From contig JBFWWP010000005.1 of NCBI GenBank assembly GCA_050246115.1, forward strand, positions 124,001-188,000: a stretch of 64,000 bases of DNA, given 5' to 3'. The notes below the pieces were generated by a model, which made no database searches, was not told the DNA's origin, and worked only from the letters and a program-made list of their open reading frames with translations. Positions 1 through 8,209 of the stretch are shown here, one piece after another. Origin of the DNA: JBFWWP01 sp050246115 (lineage in GTDB: Bacteria; Planctomycetota; UBA8108; UBA1146; JAJFFE01). The stretch's first letter is position 1. Each line of letters starts with the position of its first letter. The translations under genes were made by a program, and so were the position numbers.

Positions 1-321
1 ACGGAGAGGCCGAACGAGCCGTTGCACCGGACGGCCGCCGGGTGATCGCTCGAGACCCGAGAAACCGCATGGCCGCGCACCCGCCCACACAGTAGCCACG
101 GCCAACGGCCACGCTCCGCCTGCGCCCACCGGCCGCCGCCCCTCCCCCCATTTACCTGGCCAAAAAAGTCCGGCCCGGCCGGGCGCCGATTCCGCATGGT
201 CCTACGAAGCCGGTGTCCGAAGTCGAGCACGGACACGAGGAGCACGTCGCTCCCGGCACGTCGGCTCGACTATCCAATCCGGGGCGCTCGTCTGCGCTCC
301 AGCCCGAAGGGACCTATCGTC
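1..321. other. Non-coding leader before first gene
   Basis: I see no supportable gene here. It contains a perfect 12-nt GC palindrome (GCCCGGCCGGGC) at about 175-186, just after an AAAAAA run. On the minus strand this would read as a hairpin followed by a T-run, but no minus-strand gene ends here inside the window. Promoter elements for the downstream secreted-protein gene probably lie here; I could not pick out a convincing -35/-10 pair. Confidence 0.4.
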
Positions 322-1278
322 ATGGCCCAGTTCAACGTTCGGCGGATCTTGATCGCCGCCCCTGTTTTCGCCTGCGCGATCGCACTGAGTTCTATCGCCC
401 AAGGAGCCATCAACATCGGCAGCCCCATCAACGTGCCTCCCGGCGGTGTGATCGTGATTCCTCCTCCGCCGCCCCCGCCCCCGCCGCCGCCGCCGTTCCC
501 GCTCCCGCCGGTGGTGATCCCGCCGGGTGGCATCATCGGAGACGGTTGCAGCCAGGTCACCCACTCGCACGGCGGCTCCCGGAACTTCAACTTCGGCAAT
601 TCCCAGGCGGGGATCACCGCGAACGCGACCTCGGCCGCAGGCGGTCACCCGCAATGCAGCAGCTTCTTCGGCACCGTCCCGGCCACCGCCTACTACGACA
701 CCCACCTGAATGTGAATCTGCGGCTCTTCGGCAGCACCTACAACGCGCTGTACGCCGGCGCCGAGTCCGAGAACGTCGGTGGCCAAGCCGACTCGCTGAT
801 CTTGTTGAAGCTCGGGAGCTATACGGTCTTCTCCGAGGACGACCCGACGCTGGTGCTCTACAACGACAGCGACACGCTCACCCTGGTGAGCACTTCCCAC
901 ACGTACTCGGTGTACGGGATTCCGGTGACGATCCAGGCGTCCGTGGGCGTGGGTTACGAGGGCTTCGCGGCGCTGACGGCGGCCATGCCGGTCGGCGGGT
1001 CTCTGACCCTCGGCGGCTGGGTGCAAGGCAATGCCTCCGTCGGCGTCGGCGTCACTTGCTTCCAGCTCAGCCTCGAGTTCGACCTGCGCCTGTTCGACAC
1101 CACCATCGACGCGGGCGTTCAGGTCATGCCTGTCGCCGGCTTCGGCTACTGCAACGTGTCGCTGGTCCCGGTGCGGATCAAGCTGAAGGCCTGCGCTGAA
1201 GCCTTCTGCTCCGAGCACTGCCTGACCATCGTCGACTTCTCGCTCGGTAGTCGGAACTACTCTCTCTACAACTTCTAA
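322..1278 (+). CDS. Secreted protein of unknown function with polyproline stretch
   Basis: I do not recognise the family. The ATG at 322 gives about 318 residues and puts a clear signal peptide at the N-terminus (basic MAQFNVRR, a hydrophobic core, then a cleavage-like SIAQG-A), so I prefer it to the upstream in-frame ATG at 196, which adds a non-signal-like extension. The mature protein starts with a Pro/Gly/Val/Ile-rich segment that includes an uninterrupted run of about 12 prolines, followed by a Gly- and beta-rich body with several cysteines near the C-terminus. The protein is probably exported, possibly to the cell surface. The proline run predicts dependence on elongation factor P for efficient translation (known of polyproline proteins). 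A strong hairpin follows the stop. Exported location is fairly sure; function is unknown. Confidence 0.75.
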   Translation: MAQFNVRRILIAAPVFACAIALSSIAQGAINIGSPINVPPGGVIVIPPPPPPPPPPPPFPLPPVVIPPGGIIGDGCSQVTHSHGGSRNFNFGNSQAGITANATSAAGGHPQCSSFFGTVPATAYYDTHLNVNLRLFGSTYNALYAGAESENVGGQADSLILLKLGSYTVFSEDDPTLVLYNDSDTLTLVSTSHTYSVYGIPVTIQASVGVGYEGFAALTAAMPVGGSLTLGGWVQGNASVGVGVTCFQLSLEFDLRLFDTTIDAGVQVMPVAGFGYCNVSLVPVRIKLKACAEAFCSEHCLTIVDFSLGSRNYSLYNF

Positions 1279-1288
1279 CGAACGTCTG

Positions 1289-1323
1289 GGCCGGGAGTGC
1301 AGCGGCGCGCCGCGCTCCCGGCC
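1289..1323 (+). terminator. GC-rich hairpin after the first gene
   Basis: Ten bases after the stop codon, GGCCGGGAG pairs perfectly with CTCCCGGCC, enclosing a further GC-rich self-complementary stretch. No U-tract follows. It is likely a terminator or mRNA 3'-end stabiliser and resembles other U-less hairpins in this window. Confidence 0.5.
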
Positions 1324-1393
1324 ACGTCCGTCGAGTCGACCCCCTTCGAGGCGGCACCGTTTCACGCCCCTTCTCGTGCGAAAGGTCTACCCC

Positions 1394-3373
1394 ATGAACG
1401 CCAAGCACCGTACTCGAGTTGGCGCCGCGATCGTCGCCACGCTTCTGATCGGCTACGCCGTCTCGCAACTCCCGAGTTCGTCGCCCCGGGCCACGAGCGA
1501 CGTCGCCGGCACCACGACAACGACCGCACCTCACGCGCCGACGGCGGTCCTGCCGACGCAGTCCGCGCCAGTCACCATTCCTGCAGCATCGATCGCTCGA
1601 CCGGCGCTCGCTGGCTACGAAGCAGGAGACCGACTCCGCTATGATTTCCGCCAACGAACCCGCCTCGGAGGGAGCCTCTCGCCGGAGGTCGCGGCGGACG
1701 AGTCAACGACCGGCGCCGCCGACACGCTGCAATTCGAGAACGAGACGACCGGCGTGCTCGAGGTCCGAGTCTACGCCGTGGAGACCGCCGCCGCCTTGCT
1801 CGGGCTCTCCCTCGACTCTGCTGCCGTCACGATTCGCAACGCCGAGATTCCGAGTGGCGCCCCTCACGACCGACTCGCGCAAGACCTCTCGCGCGAGGTC
1901 CTGGTGTCGCTGACCGCCACCGGTGCCGTGAGTGGTGTGATGTTCGAGCCGGGGCTCACACCCGACGCCGACAACTTGTGGCGCGACCTGCTCGCCCGCT
2001 GGCAGCTCGTGCGTAGCGGTGCCCCGGGCGACAGCGAGTGGGCCCACCACGAATCCGACCCGACGGGCAAGTGTTGGGTGTCGTACCACTCCGAGGCGCT
2101 ACCGAACCAGGAACGAGTCACGAAGACGCGGGTCGAGTACGTCGAGACCTTCAGCCGCGCGCCATCGTCGACGCCGGCGCGCACCGAGAGCTGGGAGGAG
2201 ATCGAGTTCCTCGTCGAGCGGATTCCGACGTCGATCGGCGGTGAAGGCCGGGTCGAGATCGAGCTCGGCATGACGGTCCAGACCATCACATGCGACATCG
2301 ACTGGGCCATGACGTTGAGCGAGTCCACCCGCGACGAGCGACTCATCGCACTCGCCGCCGAACGCCGAGATCGTGCGCTCGCGCTACCGCGCTCGGTCCT
2401 GAGCGATGTCCGAGTGCCGGCCAAGAACCGCGAACAGGCGCCCCTGACGCGGGATGAACTACTGGCTCTCCTGGCCGAACTGGAGGCGAACATCGCGACG
2501 AACGGAGTGCGCAACCCCGAGGCCGTGGGCGTCATCGCAGCCCTCGCTGCCGGAGTGCGCGCGAATGATCTCACCGTCACCCTGATCGCAGCGGCGCTGG
2601 AGCGCAGCGACCTTCCCGAGGGCATGGCCGCTGCGCTATTCGCGGCGCTCAGTGCGGGCGGCACACCGTCCGCGCAGAACCTGCTCCTGGAGGTGGTGAC
2701 GGCGACGACGCACAACGATCGCGACCGCCGCGCGGCCCTCATGTCGCTCGCGCAGGTGGCCGCTCCGCTGGCGGAGATCGACGACGAGTTGAAGGCGCTG
2801 GTCGACGCAGCGGGGCCGCTCGCGAACTCGGCGCTCCTGGTGCTGGGTGCGGTGGGCGACAAGATGCGTCTGTCCGACCCGACTCGATTCGCCGCCGCAC
2901 AGCAGTACCTCCTCCGCCGAATCGCGGAACCGCACGCACGCCCGGCGGCTCGAGCGACTGCAGTCCGCGCGCTCGCCAATCTCGGCCTGCCGACGACCGA
3001 ACCCGCTCTCGTGGACTTGTACGCCACCGGCGACGCGCGTGTGCGCCGCGCGACTCTCGAGTGCTTCCAACGGACTTTCGACGAACCGGCAACTCGACTC
3101 CTCGCGCGCGCCGCGCACGAAGACTCGGACCCGGAACTCCGCACCTTCGCCCTACAGCTCCTGGCGACGGAGGGCCGTCCGGGCCAAGTCGCGGCGCTGG
3201 TGGAGATCGTGATCGGCGACGCCTCGGAGGCGGTTCGCTACGGCGCCCTCCACTACCTCGGTGACCATGTCGGGCGCAGCAGCGAGCTCCGCGACCTCGT
3301 GAGCTGGATCGCCGACTCGGAGCCGCTCGCATCTCTACGCCAGCTCGCTCGCGAGCTGTTGGATCGCGGTTGA
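1394..3373 (+). CDS. HEAT-repeat protein with vitellogenin-like N-terminal region
   Basis: About 659 residues from ATG 1394, preceded by AAAGG. The N-terminus has a short hydrophobic segment (VGAAIVATLLIGYAVSQL), a signal or membrane anchor, then a Thr/Pro-rich linker. Roughly residues 70-330 look like a beta-rich domain beginning AGYEAGDRLRYDF, with a W...G.CWVSYH region. From about residue 340 to the end there are helical repeats rich in Ala/Leu/Arg, with recurring ALxxLA-type helices and phrases such as RRATLECFQ and VRYGALHYLGD, typical of HEAT repeats. A beta-barrel followed by an alpha-helical superhelix is the layout of the vitellogenin/lipoprotein N-terminal module in lipid-transfer proteins. 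That match is my inference from pattern and order, not a search result. It lies 51 bp upstream of the sigma factor and may share its transcript. Confidence 0.65.
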   Translation: MNAKHRTRVGAAIVATLLIGYAVSQLPSSSPRATSDVAGTTTTTAPHAPTAVLPTQSAPVTIPAASIARPALAGYEAGDRLRYDFRQRTRLGGSLSPEVAADESTTGAADTLQFENETTGVLEVRVYAVETAAALLGLSLDSAAVTIRNAEIPSGAPHDRLAQDLSREVLVSLTATGAVSGVMFEPGLTPDADNLWRDLLARWQLVRSGAPGDSEWAHHESDPTGKCWVSYHSEALPNQERVTKTRVEYVETFSRAPSSTPARTESWEEIEFLVERIPTSIGGEGRVEIELGMTVQTITCDIDWAMTLSESTRDERLIALAAERRDRALALPRSVLSDVRVPAKNREQAPLTRDELLALLAELEANIATNGVRNPEAVGVIAALAAGVRANDLTVTLIAAALERSDLPEGMAAALFAALSAGGTPSAQNLLLEVVTATTHNDRDRRAALMSLAQVAAPLAEIDDELKALVDAAGPLANSALLVLGAVGDKMRLSDPTRFAAAQQYLLRRIAEPHARPAARATAVRALANLGLPTTEPALVDLYATGDARVRRATLECFQRTFDEPATRLLARAAHEDSDPELRTFALQLLATEGRPGQVAALVEIVIGDASEAVRYGALHYLGDHVGRSSELRDLVSWIADSEPLASLRQLARELLDRG

Positions 3374-3424
3374 ACGCGGATCAGTACGACTGCGACGTTT
3401 CGGAAGACGAGGAAAGGAGCCGAG

Positions 3425-4246
3425 ATGACTATCCCTGAGGGGAGACCGGACACGACCCCGACGGGACGCACTCCACCCGCAGGGGGGAACGACGTCGCAG
3501 ACCGCCTGCGGGGTGTGCTCGTGCGCGCAATCCTCGAGGTGATCGAGACGCTGCCGGCAGCACCCGGAGCCCACACGACAGAGGGAGTTGATTTCGCGCC
3601 AACGGTGAAGCAGCATGGGGAGTCCGCGTCGTTAGGAAGTGCTCGCTCGCTAGCCACGGAGTGCCCGCCCGTGAACGACCGTCCCACCCAGCTCACCGCC
3701 ATCTTGTCGTCCGCCGATTTCGTGGACGGCAATCGCATGGCGGAGATCTTGCCCGTCGTCTACGAGGAACTCCGCGATCTCGCACGCCAGCAGATGTTCC
3801 GCGAGCGCCAGGGCCACACGCTGCAGCCGACGGCCCTCGTGCACGAAGCGTGGATCCGCTTGGTCGACGTGAACCACCAGCAGGTATGGCAGAACCGAGC
3901 CCACTTCTTCGGGGCGGCGGCGCTCGCCATGCGCAGGATTCTCGTCGATCACGCGCGAGGCCGCGGGGCCGCCAAGCGGGGCGGTGCCGCGCGCCGGATC
4001 GACCTCGACGACCTCGGTGCCGCCGACGCCAACGATGGTGCCGAGATCCTCGCGCTCGACGAAGCACTGGCACAGCTCGAAGCGAAGGACAAGCGCAAGC
4101 ACGACGTGGTCATGCTGCGTCACTTCGCCGGGCTTTCGGTCGCCGAAACGGCCGAAGCGCTCGCCATCTCGAAGACCACCGTCAAGGAAGAGTGGGCCTT
4201 CGCCCGCGCCTGGCTGCTCACGCGAATCGACGGCAATGACGACTGA
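3425..4246 (+). CDS. ECF-type RNA polymerase sigma factor
   Basis: An extracytoplasmic-function sigma factor of the kind found beside Ser/Thr kinases in planctomycetes. Region 2 is seen as LPVVYEELRDLARQQM...LQPTALVHEAWIRLVD, followed by HFFGAAALAMRRILVDHARG. Region 4 is the HTH HDVVMLRHFAGLSVAETAEALAISKTTVKEEWAFARAWL. Two starts are possible. ATG 3425 has a good Shine-Dalgarno (GGAG, 6 nt upstream) and gives 273 residues, with an 82-residue low-complexity N-terminal extension. GTG 3671, preceded by CGGAG, gives 191 residues, the usual family length. The gene's end overlaps the kinase start by 11 bp, implying translational coupling and a signalling partnership. Confidence 0.9.
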   Translation: MTIPEGRPDTTPTGRTPPAGGNDVADRLRGVLVRAILEVIETLPAAPGAHTTEGVDFAPTVKQHGESASLGSARSLATECPPVNDRPTQLTAILSSADFVDGNRMAEILPVVYEELRDLARQQMFRERQGHTLQPTALVHEAWIRLVDVNHQQVWQNRAHFFGAAALAMRRILVDHARGRGAAKRGGAARRIDLDDLGAADANDGAEILALDEALAQLEAKDKRKHDVVMLRHFAGLSVAETAEALAISKTTVKEEWAFARAWLLTRIDGNDD

Positions 4247-7145
4247 CCCCGAAGACCGCTGGGAGCTCCTCCAGGGATGGTTCCGCGAAGCCGCGAACCT
4301 CGCTCCCGAAGAGCGCGAAGCCTTCATCGCGCGCGAGTGTCCGGACCCGAAGCTGGGCGCAGAGGTCCTGGCGCTGCTCCGGTCGAGCGCGCAGAGCGGC
4401 GTCCTCGCAAACCGCGACGACGATGAAACCCGCACGTCCTTCGGGGCGCCGCAAGGCCCGGCCGGCCACTTACCCGCCGGCGCTTCCATCGGCCCCTACG
4501 AGGTGATCGAACTCATCGGCGAAGGGGGCATGGGTTCGGTGTACCGCGCCCAGCAGACCGCGCCGGTGCGCCGCGAGGTCGCGCTGAAGCTCGTGCGCGC
4601 CGGTCTGGACACCCGCGAGATCTTGGCTCGTTTCCACGCCGAGCAACAGGTGCTCGCCGTGATGAATCACCCTTGCGTCGCCCAGGTTCTGGATGCGGGC
4701 ACCACGAGCGATCACCGCCCCTACTTCGTCATGGAGTACGTTCGCGGGTTGCCGATCACCGACTACTGCGACCGCCACAAGCTTCAGTTGTCCGACCGTC
4801 TGCGCTTGTTCGTGCAGGTGTGCGAGGGAGTCCACCATGCTCACCAAAAGGGCGTGATCCACCGCGATCTGAAGCCGTCCAACATCTTGGTGACCCAGCA
4901 GGGCCAACGCGCCGTACCCAAGATCATCGACTTCGGAGTGGCCAAGGCGACCTCGCCCGAGTTCATGCCCTCGCCCCTGCATACGCTTCATGGACAGCTC
5001 ATCGGCACTCCGGAGTACATGAGTCCGGAACAGGCGAACCCAACGGCGATGGACATCGACACGCGCGCCGACATCTACTCGTTGGGCGTGCTCCTGTACG
5101 TACTGATCGTCGGCGAGCACCCCTATGCGGGGGAGCGCTGGCGCAAGGCGCTCTTCGGCGAGCTGCAACAGATCATCTGCGAGACCGCCACCCCTCGGCC
5201 CAGCCACCGCCTGGGGTCGCTGGCGGCGGAAACGCGCCGGACGTTCGCGGCGCGCAATGAAGAAGTGGGCACCCTGGTTCGCCGCGTGCGCGGCGAACTC
5301 GACTGGATCACCATGAAGGCCCTCGAGAAGGACCGCGACCGCCGCTACTCGGCGGCCTCGGAACTCGCCGCGGACATCGAGCGGTACTTCCGGAACGAGC
5401 CCGTGATCGCGGGTCCCCCCAGCGCGGCCTATCGCGTGCGCAAGCTCATCCGCCGCCACCGACGCGCGATCACCACCGCCGTCATTGCGGGTTCGACGCT
5501 CGCCGCGAGCATTGGCGTGAGCGCGTACCTCTATCTCGAGAGCAACGTCTTGGCGATCGCGCGGCGCGGGATCGATCTCCAGCGGGTCGAGCTCCTGGCA
5601 GAACGAGCCGCGACGCTGTGGCCGGCCGACCCAGCGCGCATCCCGGACCTCGAGGAGTGGCTGCGCGACGCGAAGTTGGTGACCGATCGCCTACCGGAGT
5701 ATCGCCGCGATCTCGACCGCCTCCGGGAACTCGCGCATCCCTACACCGACGACGACCGGGAGATCGACCGCTCGCACCACACCCAGGCTACCCTTCCAAC
5801 TGCGGCCCGGGCTGAGCTGGCCGACCTTCGTGCCCTCACGCCGGAGGCGGCGCTCCCCCTCGCGCGGCGCATGGAGCGCGAACTCTCGTTGGCGCTCGAC
5901 TACGACCCCGAGACCCTCGCGAGTGCGAGCCTCGCGTCGCCGCTGGATCGGATCGAGGAGCGGCTGCGTCGCTTGGACGACGAGATCGCGCAGCGCCGAA
6001 CCTGGCGGTTCGACGAAGCCGACCTCCAGACGCGCCACGACTGGTTGGCCCGACTCGTCACTCGGATCGAGAGCCTCGAAGGTACGGCCTTGTCTCCGGG
6101 ACCGCGGTCAACCGTCGAGTCGCGCCTCGGTTTCGCGCGTTCGGTCGATGAGCGGAGCCTTACTGGGCCCGTCGCGCGCGACCGGTGGCGAGCAGCAATC
6201 GAAAGCATCCACGCCCTACCGGCCTACGGCGGACTCGAACTCACGCCGCAACGCGGTTTGCTGCCGTTGCGATTAGACCCGCGCTCGGGATTGTGGGAGT
6301 TCTGGCACCTCGAGTCCGGGGAGGAACCGCGACTCGACCCGGAGGCGGGTGGCAACGGCAACTGGCAACTCACCGCGGCGACCGGCCTCGTGTTCGTGTT
6401 GCTGCCCTCCGGCAAGTTCGCGATGGGAGCGGTTCGCCCCGACGCCGAACGACCGCTGGGCAGCCCCAACGTCGACCCGAGCGCGAATCCGAACGAACAA
6501 CCCGTGCGGCCCATCGCGGTTGCGGCGTTCTTCGTCTCCAAGTACGAGATGACTCAAGCGCAGTGGCTACGGGTGACGGGACGCAACCCAAGCAACTATG
6601 CCGCCGATCGCGTGCTGGCAGGACGCCAGCACAGCGTGCTGCACCCCGTCGAGAACATCTCGCAAGAGGAGAGCGAACACGTCCTCGCGCGGCTGGGCTT
6701 GATGCTCCCAACCGAAGCTCAGTGGGAGTACGCGGCCCGCGCCGGGACGACCACCGTATGGTCCACCGGCGACGACAAGACGACGCTCGCCGGCTACGCC
6801 AACCTCAGCGACTCGACCGTCGCGAGATCTTCCGGCGTCACCAGCCGATTCGAGGACTGGCTCGACGACGGTTACGGAGCGCATGCCCCGGTCGGCTCGT
6901 TTCTCCCCAATGCGTTCGGTCTGCACGACGTGCACGGCAACGTGTGGGAGTTCACGCGCGGGCCGCTGCGCTACTACGACAAGACCCGGGTACGCGTCGA
7001 GGATCTGCAGTACTGCGTCATGCGCGGCGGCGGCTGCTACTTCGAGCCCGCCGAGGCGACCCGCTGCGCAAACCGGGCGATCATCCGCCGTGACGACCCC
7101 GACTTCGCTTGGGGTGTGCGCCCCGTGCGCGAACTCGATCCGTAG
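4236..7145 (+). CDS. Membrane Ser/Thr protein kinase fused to SUMF1-type domain
   Basis: A Hanks-type kinase of 969 residues. The glycine loop GEGGMGSV is near residue 95, the VALK lysine at 118, the catalytic HRDLKPSN at 209-216, and DFG at 232-234. A single membrane segment (AVIAGSTLAASIGVSAYLYL) lies around 411-434 and separates a cytoplasmic kinase from an external part. After a helical stretch rich in Arg/Glu/Leu (about 440-690), residues about 714-969 form a formylglycine-generating-enzyme/sulfatase-modifying-factor domain, with LPTEAQWEYAARAG, GLHDVHGNVWEF and RGGGCYFEP. ATG 4236 overlaps the sigma gene by 11 bp and is chosen because it begins the usual acidic leader (MTTDPEDRWELLQGWFREA). 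Likely role: it senses something outside through the SUMF1-like domain and acts on the sigma pathway by phosphorylation (inference). Confidence 0.93.
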   Translation: MTTDPEDRWELLQGWFREAANLAPEEREAFIARECPDPKLGAEVLALLRSSAQSGVLANRDDDETRTSFGAPQGPAGHLPAGASIGPYEVIELIGEGGMGSVYRAQQTAPVRREVALKLVRAGLDTREILARFHAEQQVLAVMNHPCVAQVLDAGTTSDHRPYFVMEYVRGLPITDYCDRHKLQLSDRLRLFVQVCEGVHHAHQKGVIHRDLKPSNILVTQQGQRAVPKIIDFGVAKATSPEFMPSPLHTLHGQLIGTPEYMSPEQANPTAMDIDTRADIYSLGVLLYVLIVGEHPYAGERWRKALFGELQQIICETATPRPSHRLGSLAAETRRTFAARNEEVGTLVRRVRGELDWITMKALEKDRDRRYSAASELAADIERYFRNEPVIAGPPSAAYRVRKLIRRHRRAITTAVIAGSTLAASIGVSAYLYLESNVLAIARRGIDLQRVELLAERAATLWPADPARIPDLEEWLRDAKLVTDRLPEYRRDLDRLRELAHPYTDDDREIDRSHHTQATLPTAARAELADLRALTPEAALPLARRMERELSLALDYDPETLASASLASPLDRIEERLRRLDDEIAQRRTWRFDEADLQTRHDWLARLVTRIESLEGTALSPGPRSTVESRLGFARSVDERSLTGPVARDRWRAAIESIHALPAYGGLELTPQRGLLPLRLDPRSGLWEFWHLESGEEPRLDPEAGGNGNWQLTAATGLVFVLLPSGKFAMGAVRPDAERPLGSPNVDPSANPNEQPVRPIAVAAFFVSKYEMTQAQWLRVTGRNPSNYAADRVLAGRQHSVLHPVENISQEESEHVLARLGLMLPTEAQWEYAARAGTTTVWSTGDDKTTLAGYANLSDSTVARSSGVTSRFEDWLDDGYGAHAPVGSFLPNAFGLHDVHGNVWEFTRGPLRYYDKTRVRVEDLQYCVMRGGGCYFEPAEATRCANRAIIRRDDPDFAWGVRPVRELDP

Positions 7146-7260
7146 CGACCGGCGGCGACCGGCGGGACATCGTGAGACGCGTGACTTGCCGCGCCCGCAA
7201 CGGCCCACGCCCGGGCGTCTGCAAGGCTCGTGGTTTCGTCGGTGTTCGGCTTCAACAGCA

Positions 7261-7872
7261 CTAGCGGGGGGAACGCGCGGAGCGGCGCGGCCACAGCCGT
7301 CCGGTCCGCGCCATGTAGGTTCGATAGGCGTCACCGAAGTGCTCGACGAGCATTCGTTCCTCACGCGGTACCCGGACGAGATAGAGCAGCCCAAACGGGA
7401 CGATCACGGCCCAGCCCGCGAGCCAATTGTGGAGCAAGAGTCCTTGTGCGCCGCTGAACAGCCAAACCGCGGCATACATGGGGTGACGCACGCGACGATA
7501 AACACCGTGCTCGACCAGCACGTGCCCGGCCTTGATCTCGAGCAGGACCGACCAGTTCGTGCCCAGATCGGCGTGGGAGCGATAGAACAGCCACAACCCT
7601 GCGAACATCGCACCCACTCCGATCCCGTTGACCCAGGTTGGTTGGGACACGTCAGCGAAACGCAGCCACGGCGTGAACAAGAAGACGAGCGGCAGGAGCA
7701 ACGCCGCCGGGAACAGGGCCGCGAGGAGCAGCTTCTCGGCGCCATCGACGTAGCGGTGAACCGACGCCACGGCCCGGCCCCGACGCTCGAAGTCGTGCCG
7801 AATCCAGCAGTAGACCAAGAAGCCCACGAGGAAGATCCCGTGGGACGGTTGTGCGAACAAGTTGATGCTCAT
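7261..7872 (-). CDS. Isoprenylcysteine carboxylmethyltransferase-family membrane protein
   Basis: About 203 residues with four to five hydrophobic helices. The conserved C-terminal half contains GHVLVEHGVYRRVRHPMYA and then RVPREERMLVEHFGDAYRTYMARTGR, the SAM-binding signature of the ICMT/PEMT/NnrU-like methyltransferase family. In bacteria these proteins methylate small hydrophobic or lipid substrates; the substrate here cannot be told. The first ATG (7872) is preferred over an adjacent GTG at 7875. It converges on the kinase gene (115 bp apart) and diverges from the Ada-AlkA gene, with a repeat element in the divergent gap. Confidence 0.85.
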   Translation of the reverse strand: MSINLFAQPSHGIFLVGFLVYCWIRHDFERRGRAVASVHRYVDGAEKLLLAALFPAALLLPLVFLFTPWLRFADVSQPTWVNGIGVGAMFAGLWLFYRSHADLGTNWSVLLEIKAGHVLVEHGVYRRVRHPMYAAVWLFSGAQGLLLHNWLAGWAVIVPFGLLYLVRVPREERMLVEHFGDAYRTYMARTGRLWPRRSARSPR

Positions 7873-7964
7873 CACACCTCGACTTCAGCCGGACCCGCGC
7901 TCGATCCGAGCCTGCGACCGACTCACTATACCCGTCACTCTACCCACGAGCCTCGACCGGCTAA

Positions 7965-8093
7965 GGAGTCGCCCAAGAATGACTTCGACATCTTGCCGTC
8001 GATTTGGGTCAGATTCGGCCGATCCGAGGTTTTCGGATCGGTCGAAGGCCCGAAGCGACGAGCAAGAGGGTGAAGTTATCCTTGGGCGACTCC
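7965..8093. repeat. Inverted-repeat (MITE-like) element, copy 1
   Basis: A 129-bp intergenic element. Its ends are near-perfect inverted repeats: GGAGTCGCCCAAGAATGACT at the left, and GGAGTCGCCCAAGGATAACT when the right end is read on the other strand. The similarity continues inward through TCTTGC..GTCG..TT.GGG to CCGATCCGA, so the whole element can fold on itself. It encodes nothing. A second copy in the opposite orientation lies at 28316-28494. It sits in the divergent promoter region between the methyltransferase and the Ada-AlkA genes. Confidence 0.8.
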
Positions 8094-8209
8094 CAAATGG
8101 CGGTGTCTGACGACGGCGCGCGGCGCTCGAGGCAGCGTTTCCGCCAATTCTCGATTCGATGTCCGATTCCGGCGAGATGCGGTTACCCCTAGCGGCTACA
8201 GTTCCCGCC

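Noticed and set aside
150..190. Hairpin plus A-run as a minus-strand terminator
   Set aside because: No minus-strand gene ends near it in the window.
7146..7170. GCGACCGGCG direct repeat after the kinase gene
   Set aside because: Only two short copies, not distinguishable from GC-rich background.
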